DNA from: Hofstenia miamia
Taxonomy: Eukaryota > Xenacoelomorpha > Acoela
Reading direction: 5' to 3'
DNA: 64,000 nucleotides
Assembly (NCBI GenBank): GCA_004352715.1
Contig: SCFE01000119.1
Location: 892,113 to 956,112, forward strand
Shown here: one piece after another, positions 24,217 through 36,663 of the stretch
Layout of the letters: each line of letters starts with the position of its first letter
Numbering within the stretch: position 1 is the stretch's first letter
Made by a program: the position numbers and the translations under genes
The notes under the pieces: generated by a model
Seen by the model: only the letters and a program-made list of their open reading frames with translations
Database searches by the model: none
Told to the model about the DNA's origin: nothing

Positions 24217-26038
24217 CTGAGAAGAGTATAACCTGGACTCTTAATGTAGCTTTGTAAATTGCGTTAGAAAAGTTTCTATTACCCTAAGTTGTGTTTCAGA
24301 GTAAACTATATTTGGCTGCTCTAATTTATGTGGTTTTTACAAAAACGTGACATCTGCTTGGTGTATTTAACCATGTTTCGGGAAAATATTATTAGCCTAA
24401 AATGTAAATTAGTTAATAAATTTGATTAATGAAGGTTTTTGAAGTTGTTTTCGTTTAGGTTTGAGCTTCTAGCGTCGTTCGTTAGGGAATTATTGAGCTT
24501 GGTTAGCTCACATATTTTTACCTCAGCCTGCCCTTAATCAATTTCATGCTAACTACTTAAAATAACAGAATGTATGCATTAAAATATTTAAACAAAGAAA
24601 GACTACCAATCGCAGACGATTCTTCTGAATTTTCTCTTTATTTGATACTTTAAAAGCCTCGATCTTTTTGCGGGTTTCCTCAACGTCTATTTTGTTGACA
24701 AGATTGAAAACTAGGCTGAAACAATCCTGAAATTGGAAAAAATATTTTCCCTTACCTATGCACTCAAACTCCTCAAGATAGTCGTCATATTCGCGAGTTG
24801 ACGAGAAATCATCCTCCTGCAAATTGAAGCTAAAGTATACAGCAATTAGAGGAAATTCTAAATTGCTCTTAAAAGGTATAAATAAAATTGGTCACTGTGC
24901 CATTAACCCTGTCCCTTTCCACTATGTAAGGATTCTGAAATAATATTCAATATAGAGATGCATAGGCATGACTCAAATTTTAGTCGTTCATATTTTCAAT
25001 ATGGAGCCGCTCCGGAAACCGAAAACCCAATCTTATCTACGTTTCTCAAAGGAATTCTCTAAATCATTAACTTAGACGAAGATTTTAATTAAAAATTTTA
25101 AAATTGTTATTCCCACCTTGAAGATCACTGCCAAGAGAGCACTTCTGTTGAAACTAATAATGAAAGCTTACAAAAGTCAACGAGTGAACTTATTTTGCAT
25201 TATCAAACATTTATCCTAATAATAAATACAACCTTAAAAAGTTTCTATAATAATAAAACAAATAGAATTAATAGCATCATTTTAACTATTGCGGCAAAAA
25301 ACAAGTCGTGTTTTAAATTACCTGCATATGTGAGAGCATTGTTGGTTGCGAAAAGTGCATTAAAAACATGATATCATAAATGTGAAAAATCTCTTTAAAT
25401 TTGATGAATTTCACGCTGAAAAAAGTTCGAGTCACCTTTTTAAACACCGACATTCTATTATTATATTAAACGCTGAAAAGAAATTTAAAAATTTTTCTTT
25501 TCACATACTCACGAAGAAGCTTTTTACGAATATCAACATCTTTTTCAACAACCCCATCATCGAAAATCTGCGGTCGAAAATTGTTTTTGTTCAGAATTTC
25601 ATTACATTCTGGACAAGGTCCTGATCCACGCATAAACAGCATGTCCACACATTTATCACATCTAAATTTTGACAAATTAAATGCGAAACCCAAACCAATT
25701 TACATTCTTAAACAACACATATAAGTACAGTAGATTACCTGCAGACTTCAGGCGATCGCTTTTCAAAGTTCGTTCGGATAATGGAATTAACAAAGATAAT
25801 TTGTAAGTGTAAAAATTACTTATAGTATATAGCTGAATTTCTTTTATCAATGAAGGTAGCACTGTATATGAAACTTTACTTAGTATTTAGAAATAACGTG
25901 ACAAAATATTTCCAAAGTTTTATAGAATTGATCATAACTAAGAACTCACAGTGAATGCCCACAGCTATTGATCATAAGACGAAGCTCACGATTTCTATAG
26001 CGTGTTGATCCACACTTAGGGCACATGATATCCTCCAT
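19498..26038 (-). CDS. MNAT1: CDK-activating kinase assembly factor MAT1 (five or more exons, last exon not located)
   Basis: MAT1 is the RING-finger subunit that binds CDK7-cyclin H and anchors the kinase to TFIIH. Exon 1, 26038-25950: MEDIMCPKCG, RNRELRLMINSCGHS, first half of the C3HC4 RING. Exon 2, 25661-about 25505: CDKCVDMLF, CPECNEILNKNNFRPQ, RING end and FDDGVVEKDVDIRKKLL. Exon 3a, 24816-24756: EDDFSSTREYDDYLEEFE. Exon 3b, 24710-24607: VFNLVNKIDVEETRKKIEAF. Exon 4, 19901-19649: coiled-coil segment QEMLMQRLQLERTEEE and LQQKEALLLD. Exon 5, 19607-19498: PVPEVPQSEPFLYEKDPFEL, the C-terminal part before a conserved GYL. Phases agree at most junctions. The exon 2 donor (TAT|GTGAAA) is weak. 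Exon 4 contains a TGA at about 19716 unless one base is missing. The intron between 3b and 4 is 4.7 kb. The visible sum is about 255 residues against about 309 in human. Confidence 0.9.
19902..24606. other. Large MNAT1 intron, AT-rich with diffuse repeats
   Basis: No exon or gene was recognised. It contains an inverted-repeat element (about 22840-23990), (TA)n near 24188-24215 and short chance ORFs (for example 21290-21571 and 23725-24009) without family resemblance. Confidence 0.5.
22840..23990. repeat. Inverted-repeat-bounded, internally repetitive unit
   Basis: The left arm reads ctcgctctgtgcac...catatttatatctcgctctatgta. The right arm reads, inverted, tatttatatctcgctctctgtacacctcgctccctgtac. 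Between them, phrases such as tatttacaaacaatctgcgtaatccgga and aatccggattaa recur imperfectly. This could be a non-autonomous element. No target-site duplication was identified. Confidence 0.4.
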
Positions 26039-26040
26039 CA

Positions 26041-28432
26041 CTAAAACGACAACACATTTGGCAGTTAAATCTAGAAAAGTAAGCAGCTTGAAACACGAAG
26101 TCCCCCAATTGCATCAAAACATATCAAGATAAAACAAATTATGCATAGAGAAAATACACACCAATGCGGCTAAAAATTAGATTTACTAAAATTATATAAC
26201 TAACCTAAAAAAATAGTAAAACTTGAATACTATTTCGGATTTATTAAGAGCTATAAAATAATAAATTATTTTCATAGCGATGTTCTTCATAATTAAGCCA
26301 TTACAAAATATTTCTTAAGCCGCTGTGAACTAAATCCTTGATTTTTAGGATATCTACAAGCAATAAGCAGTTATGTTGCCCAAAACATTGCAATTGCAGT
26401 GAAAATAATATCAAAAAACAACCAGCCGATTGCGAGATAAACTTTTCTCGGCAGCTTATAATATTGGCCAGAAAAATCGAATTCCAAAAATTCACCACAA
26501 ATCACAAATTACCATTACATTGAATTTGAAATCCATTCTTTACAAAATCAATATCAATGCTTCAATTTGAGAAAGAAAAAATGTTTCCAATTTGAAACAT
26601 TCCCTGAAATTTTTATTACGAAAAATCCCAATTTGTACCGCATTCAGTGTTTCGGTAAAGCAGTTGAACTAAAGCAGGTTACCGCAATTTCATATCGAAG
26701 TTGACTATTTAAAGAACATGGCAGTAATCTTGCTAATGCTATAGATAGAGTTATGTAAGGTGTGCAGACAATCATGTTAATGCAATGTTTAATGATAGAC
26801 CAAAACCCACCGATTTTCGATTAAAGCAAAAAAACGTCGTCCATCAACACCACTAAGGAAATGTTATGTTCGGTTCGGCTTAGTCGGGTTCGGGCTTAGA
26901 TATCAATGTTTAAATGGGGTTACGATATTAATTTTTCCTAAATATTTAAATACGGTTCATATAAATTGTAATATTTGTATTATTTAAAGATTATAAATAA
27001 TAAAATTATTCCAAATGAAGCTATTATGTACTTTGATGGTTTATTGGGAATTTCAATTCAGTAATCCATGATTATCAGGCTTGCCATGGATTGGATATCT
27101 CCACACGACACCACACCACATGTGGGTCCAAAAGGGTCACCCCATGACAAGCCTGTTGAATATTATGATGAATTTTAACGAAGCTTCAAAAGTGAAAATA
27201 ACATTCAAATAATATAAAGCTAATATCAAAGATTCAATGTACTATCAAAAGTTGTGGAAAATAGAGCGCGATTTTTCTTGATAGGGATTGACAGTCAACT
27301 ATAAGCGATAACGTCTTTCAACAGAAACACTTGAGCCTATTGAATACCCATATTTTGCAATAGAAACAGAAATACACTTCAAATTTTTACTTTTTTCACA
27401 AAACATTCTAATTGTTTTTACAGACAAATGAATCGGATTTGAAAATCGCGACCTTATTACAATTCCAACTATTCTATGCCAAATACGTCCGTGGGACGGT
27501 TGAAACAGTAAGGTTAACGTTTTGTACAAATCTTTACAAAAAAACGTATGAAACGGTTATTAAATAAACATTAAACAATAAATAACTGTCAAGGAATGTA
27601 CAAAATTTGACATCGTTATGATTGTATTAACAAAATAAACGGATGTTGCAACAATTATAAATCAACGAACGTGGGATATATCGATGGTTTAGCAACGCGA
27701 ATGAAACGGTGCGTACATTAAATATTCATTAATCTAAATGCTATTACTGTGCCATTGTGTCAGTGGTTGTAGAATCTTACAACAAAACCCAGTTTTCCTA
27801 CTGCATAACAACGAAAATCCATATCTTTACACAAGAATAACAATTTAATATCTAAAATTAACTAATGGGAGATAAATGTAGAAAACGTGTTATGAAATCA
27901 CATTGAGGGATATCTTTCACGCCTTAGCATTAATTGTAAACTAAGAAACCAGAAATCTAAGCGGATCAGAAAAAAGTTTAGTACTACTACTTTATTTAAT
28001 TTTTTTTCTATTTGTCATCGAAATGGCGGAACAATTACTAAAACAATGGGGATAAAAGCCGCTTAAAAAATTGCTATCAAAACCAAAATAATGTTGCATC
28101 GATGAAAATAAAGCTAGCGAAAAAATTCAGTGTGACCTTAATACTGCATTATCTGTAGCACATCTAATTAAGATGTGGAGTAGCATGAAATTGGAGTCTA
28201 ATCCGTCTTTAAACATTTTGAGGGTGTTCCATGTAATGTATATAATTGGCAATCAACATTACTGCTCACGTTTCTGTATAAATATTCATTCGCTTGCTCT
28301 ATTTTGAATAATTTCGATGTTGGAAAGTGAAGACGTTGTTAATGTTGATATTGGTCACAATGCTATTAACTGTTTTTAATATAAATTAGAAAACAACAAA
28401 TCTACTTCCCATAGAACTGATTTACTCAGCAT
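26041..28432. other. Intergenic region upstream of MNAT1 and of the Rho GTPase
   Basis: MNAT1 (minus) and the Rho gene (plus) are divergent, so their promoters should lie here. No TATA or other motif was convincing. A minus ORF at 27299-27529 (76 codons) is unrecognised and may be chance. Confidence 0.4.
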
Positions 28433-28433
28433 A

Positions 28434-30144
28434 ATGGGTAAGTCAAGGATACTTTAAATCAGCTTAAAAGTTAGAGAATTTTACTCTATTATGTAAAAAC
28501 ATCTCCACAAGGTCACAATGACATGTTTTATTATTATTCAAAAAATGAGAAAAACTACACCTGGTTTCTGCAAGGGTTATCCTCACTTTACTATAGAGTT
28601 ATGTAAATATGATGTTTGCAGCTGAAATGTTTTGACAGCCAAATTTCTACCCCAATATTGCAAAGCATACATTTCTTACTTCACCATTTAAAATAAAATG
28701 GATTTGTGGCAAAAAATCCAGCAGATGATGCAATTTAAAACTAAAATTTCGCGTTTCAATCCTAAAATCAAATTTTACAAGACCTCGCGTCTTGTAACCA
28801 TACAGAAGCAGTGTGCTGCAGTGACTTAAGTAATTTAAGTTTTAACCATTATATATAGTCTTTACAGGAGTATGAAAATGAAGTGCAGTGCGCTATGTAA
28901 ATGTGTTTTTGATACAACATTTATAGAAATCTTTAATATTCATTTTGGCATTATACTGTATTGCTACTGGATGATTGATATTATTCACTATACATGTAAA
29001 ACGATATGAATAAAGTATGCACATATACGTCTTGGTGCTAAAGCCTTCCGCTCGTTGTATGTATTAACAAATGACAATAGCCAATTCCTGAAACAAGTCA
29101 ATAACTGGCGCTTCTTATAAACACTTATTAGTTTATATTTGAACTTTATAGCAATTAATGCACGGGTTTGCTGTGCGACAAATCTTATAAGAAATTAGGG
29201 TACATGGAACGTGAAGTGATGGTATAATTTAATACGAACATACTTCTATAAAATATCAATTAAATGCAATATTTTTCATAGTAAAGACCCAAGGAAGACA
29301 AGGCTCTATACAAAAAGCTGGTACTAATAGGAGACGGGGCCTGCGGGAAGACAACTCTGGTTAAACAGTATCTAAACAATGAATTTCAAAATGAATATGT
29401 TCCAACTACATTTGATAACTGCACAGCTGAGATGACAGTCAATCTTCACAAGAAGAAGAGACTCCTCCATCTTCTGATCTTTGATACAGCTGGACAGGTA
29501 ATGATACTCATTGCTTAGTATCTGAGCTAATGAAATAACTTAGGAAGAGTATGATCATTTGCGGCCAATTGCCTATCAAAGGGTGGATTTGGTCTTACTG
29601 TGCTTCGATGTCTCGAATCCTATTTCATTTCTCAACGTGCGTGATCGATGGGTCCCAGAAGTGACGTTCTACATGAAAAACAGCCCTCTTCTTTTAATTG
29701 GATGCAAATCAGACTTAAGAAGAAGTCTTCAAAACAATGAACTTACAGATTTCAAGTAGGAGTTCATATATTTTAGGGTGCATGTATGATTGTTAATGAA
29801 GTAAGCCAATAATGCAATCGCAATAAAATTTTCTAATCTTGACTGGTTCATATAATTACGGCATTTTGATTTTAAATCTTTGAAAGCAGGTAAATGCCCC
29901 ATATATAATTTTGAACATACGGGGGTATAACATGAAATACATTTGATTTATTGAAAATATTGATTGTATAAACATAATAATGCATATGCACTTTAGAGAT
30001 GGAGTAAAGTTGGCACAATACATAAACGCGATCGATTACATTGAATGCAGCGGATGCACAGGTGAAAACGTCGAAGCGATTGTAAAAATATCAGTGGACT
30101 TAATTTTGCAAAACATCCCCAAGAAGTGTTGTAGTATTTTATAG
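28434..30144 (+). CDS. Rho-family small GTPase
   Basis: A membrane-anchored molecular switch for actin and polarity signalling. Exons: a tiny first exon ATGG (28434-28437, donor GTAAGT), then 29298-29497, 29544-29755 and 29997-30144. Phases agree and give about 187 residues. Visible motifs: P-loop GDGACGKTTLV, switch I YVPTTFDN with the effector Thr, switch II LIFDTAGQEEYDHLRP, guanine-specificity GCKSDLR (the C-K form resembles Rnd proteins), ECSG as G5, and a C-terminal CAAX box CSIL preceded by another Cys, predicting geranylgeranylation. Odd points: the segment between DLR and DGVKLA is about 15-20 residues shorter than in RhoA/Rac/Cdc42, so an extra exon may be hidden in the 29756-29996 intron. 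The 4-base coding exon 1 is an inference; the three main exons are firm. Confidence 0.88.
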
Positions 30145-30536
30145 CGACAATCAGTTACGTTCTTAGAGTAAAGTTAATTCTAAATTTGATGAATAAATCA
30201 ATTGTAACTTAACACATTTATTTAACAATATCCGCTATTAAATCAAATTTAATCTTGATTTTGACAAGTTTTACATATTTGAGTTAAACTAATTCACTAA
30301 ATGGAAAATAGAATGAATAAGAACTAGATATTACAAAGTAAAGACTTAAAAATTGGGCTCCACCAAAGCTAAATATGTGATTAATTACAATGATTACTAG
30401 CCACATGTACACCATCAAATATTTATTGTCTTATTAAAAATATTCAAATAAAAAATATTTTGATATAAAAGTTATAAAAATTTACAAGTTGTTAGACAAC
30501 TCAAATAAAAAATAAAAACTTTTTAACAACGAGAGC
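30145..30536. other. Convergent 3' ends of the Rho GTPase and AK3
   Basis: The two genes point at each other. The interval is AT-rich with several AATAAA-like hexamers (for example around 30190 and 30448) suitable as polyadenylation signals, but none can be assigned with certainty. Confidence 0.4.
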
Positions 30537-33396
<2,860 letters not shown>

Positions 33397-34443
33397 AAAG
33401 AAGCCAATGTTATTGACGCAATTAAAAGGATGGAAAATTATTATATTGAGTTTGCTGAAACGGAGGGCGAAAGTAGTAAACACTGGGTTTTTATACTAGA
33501 AAATTTGATTATCCGAAAAGTTAATGATGTCTTTCCTAGGTTCCAAAATTAGATGTGGTATACTTTTTGTTGAAATTGGCGCTGAAAACTGCATAATTGT
33601 TAACAACGCTGAAAGAGAAATGTTTGGAAATATCATACTGGTGAGTAGGTACAGGTTAAGGGTAGCAATTTTCTGTAACCTTATATTTACATAACGTCAT
33701 GGCACGACATCGTACGTCTATAAATGGAAAATTACGCTATTCTCGATACATTGCACAGAAGCTTCCCCACAAACTCAAAATTGAATAGCAAAAATATTTT
33801 GAAATTTCTACTTGCAATTTTGTAACAGTTATCAATACAAATTAAAATATTTGCAATTGACATTTATAATCATTGAAAATTTACTGTAAATTTCCAATTC
33901 TAGGTGTGATAGCAGTTATTTTGGTACAATGTTTATTCCTCGTTCACAACATATGAGACTTTGTTAATATTAATTTTGAAATCAGTATGCAACCAGCAAT
34001 TTTTAAATAAGTTAAAGGCTTCTTTAAATGATTATTGAAACTGTATTATACATATTTAAAAACCTTACATCAAATTATTTTCCTGTAATAAAATCACAAA
34101 TGTGTGCTCTAGAATTTTATCAGGCTACTTGTGAAGAAGGAAAAGACTGAACAATTTCCTTTTAGAGTTTATTAGCATAGCCAAGTTCAAAGACGAAATT
34201 AGTGAAAAATTAACCACGTCAATTTCTGTTCTACTTCAAAAATACAAAGCATTTGTTACATATACAAATAGAAAATTTGCATTAATTTTACGTAGACAAT
34301 ATATAACATTCCATACTAATGATACATTTTCAACCAATATTCAGGCTGTTCGTGTGGTGTATGCTAATGGGAAAATTGTGACAAACTTCAAATTGATGGT
34401 TGAGGAAATTCTTAAAATTTTAAAATTGAATTCCTACTACTGA
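33397..34443 (+). CDS. Unrecognised spliced gene, last three exons
   Basis: Three plus-strand coding segments join in phase: 33397-33472 (acceptor TTAG, donor GTAGTA), 33540-33640 (acceptor CCTAG, donor GTGAGT) and 34168-34443 (acceptor TAGAG, stop TGA). They encode about 150 residues: KEANVIDAIKRMENYYIEF..., then KIRCGILFVEIGAENCIIVN, then FISIAKFKDEISEKL...RQYITFHTNDTFSTNIQAVR and VEEILKILK. Consistent phase, proper splice signals and a complex amino-acid composition in AT-rich DNA argue for a real host gene whose 5' exons lie upstream. The family was not recognised and no function is proposed. Confidence 0.55.
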
Positions 34444-35477
34444 CTTGGTCTAATAACCATTTCTCATATCACGAAAATATATATTTCTTGGAATTGATAA
34501 AAGTCCTAAATACAACACTACATGTGCTTTGTACCCAATTACTCATAAAAAATATGTAATGTTTTATTTATAAATTTGCTATATTTTACACCATTGGGTG
34601 CATATATTTCCACATTGGTAAAATGTCACCCAGCCCTTAAAACAGTAATAGTAAACAAAATGTTAAAGTTTATTTGCATATTCAAACCTTGAGATAAATT
34701 GTCTTAATAGAAAAAAGTTGGGAAAATTTGGGTAAAACAGTTTTCAGACAATAATATATGTCTGCGACTGATTGTAAAATATATTATATTAGTGTGGATT
34801 TAAAGAAAAATGCGCTAGGGGGAAATTTTTCCGAATTAACATTTCAATCCGCATACTACCAATAGTCGATGCAGTCATCTTCAAATATGTATGAAATGTG
34901 ATTGACAAATAATGGTGGAAAAGTGTAAATGAAACCAAAAGCGGTGACTTTTTTATACATGTATATGTACTGGAAAACCTGGTACAAAAAATACTCAATC
35001 AGATTATAGTATTTTTCAGGAAATTATACCGTTTTTAGGAAAAGAAGAAATACCCTAGGGCGTGTGAAATTGACCTGGGCTGTATTTTTGTCAAAAAAGT
35101 TTGTAGTGAATTCAAAATAAAATTTGCATTTTTGTTGTAATGTTTTTGAATCAGCAATAGCAATCATTGTGATAAAAATCGTGAATTAGGACGTGTGCTG
35201 ATTCAAAGAATAACTGCCTTTATAATCATCTTGACTGGCACAAACTAGCCAAACGATTAAATAATAAAGCGCAACAATAGCACTGTTAGCAGCTGGTAAT
35301 AATAACTAACAAGCCTAAAAACTAACATAGCGCATAATGTAGGTTATACACCAGCTATAATTTGAAATCAGATTAATAACGTTCTATAATTCACAGCAAC
35401 TGTTGCAAATAATAAACTACAAAATTAAAATATATTGCTAAAATATAAAGGAAAATTCAAATATATTATAGAAAGAG
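34444..35477. other. Intergenic, no gene seen
   Basis: AT-rich. The short minus ORF at 34789-34998 looks like chance. Confidence 0.4.
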
Positions 35478-35887
35478 CTATACAATGCAGTAATTATCCG
35501 TTATTTCATCAATTGCAGCAATGCTAGTATTTTTAAACATAATATGCTTCCTTGTCTCATCTATAATAGAGAAAAATAGTCGCTTCTGACGTTTGCTGTT
35601 TAATCGAAAGATGGCGCTATTTAAATCAACGACGAAAGCAAAGGATTTGCGATTAAACTCAAATTGTTTAATAAGACTATTACCAGGTGAAAAGAACTCA
35701 TTCACGCATTTCTGACAGCTACAATTAATAATGAACTTCGCATTGGACAATGAAATCAATTTGATTTCACTCTCTATTAGAATTTTATAAAAGAAATTGC
35801 AGAACTTGGCGCAGGAATTGAATTCAAATGCTGCTCGTTGAATTAACAAAGTATGTAACATGCTAGGTAACTTCGATGCCAACAGCT
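35478..35887 (-). CDS. Probable 3' exon of the NLR-like gene (LRR-like) or a separate small ORF
   Basis: An open frame follows a good acceptor (ctttcttttccag|CTG at 35888) and runs 136 codons to a stop at 35478. The text (LISLSNAKFIINCSCQKC, FNRKSFAFVVDLNSAIFRLN) has leucine/asparagine spacing reminiscent of degenerate LRRs, like the end of the HEPN-NACHT ORF just upstream on the same strand. A matching in-phase donor in the preceding exon was not found, so the link is inference. Confidence 0.4.
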
Positions 35888-35902
35888 GGAAAAGAAAGAG
35901 CG

Positions 35903-36273
35903 TTGATGAGCATGATCTGTTGGTGAAATTTCAAAGTTGTTGAAATCAATACTATAATCAACGCAATGAAAGCATAAATCAACATTGTGTGCAAGGGACC
36001 CTATTAAGTAAGTCAAATACGCTGTTTTTAAAGGACTGCGTGTTTTAGTTGTTTTAGCAAATTTACGAAAAAGTTATGGACATATTGACTNTTGATGAGC
36101 ATGATCTGTTGGTGAAATTTCAGTTGTTGAAATCAATACTATAATCAACGCAATGAAAGCATAAATCAACATTGTGTGGGACCCTATTAATTAAGTCAAA
36201 TACGCTGTTTTTAAAGGACTGCGTGTTTTAGTTGTTTTAGCAAATTTACGAAAAAGTTATGGACATATTGACT
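35903..36273. repeat. Near-identical direct duplication around a single N (probable assembly artefact)
   Basis: 35903-36090 and 36092-36273 are copies with only small differences (for example caaagttg/cagttg and gcaaggga/ggga), separated by one N at 36091. This is what results when two overlapping allelic contigs are placed end to end. Confidence 0.85.
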
Positions 36274-36663
36274 GAAAATTTTCACAAGAGTTATATCACA
36301 TATCATTTGAAGTAGTTGCTACCAAAACAAACATGATTTGGGAAAGAAACATGAAAACAAAAGATTTAGCTGTGTTTTCAAATATGGACCTGAAGGAGCA
36401 CTCGTATTTTACACTCAACTGCTACAAACATTTGGATATAAAATTGTTATCTTTATATTGAATTGATAAAACATTTTCTTCAAATATTAGATTGGCCCCT
36501 GTGGAGATCGAACGCAAAAACATTCGAACTGCTTAAAAAAATTTAATTCTCGAAAGAAAGAGTCTCCCACTCCCAAAACTGATTTGCACTTTAAATAAGA
36601 AATAGGAACTAATTTGGTAAATTAGCAGACGAAACTAACACAAGCACGGAAAATTTTGAAATT

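Noticed and set aside
25382-25624. Plus-strand ORF over MNAT1 exon 2
   Set aside because: Antisense shadow of a RING-finger exon.
27299-27529. Minus ORF of 76 codons upstream of MNAT1
   Set aside because: No recognisable motif, no splice context and no homologue recalled; probably chance.
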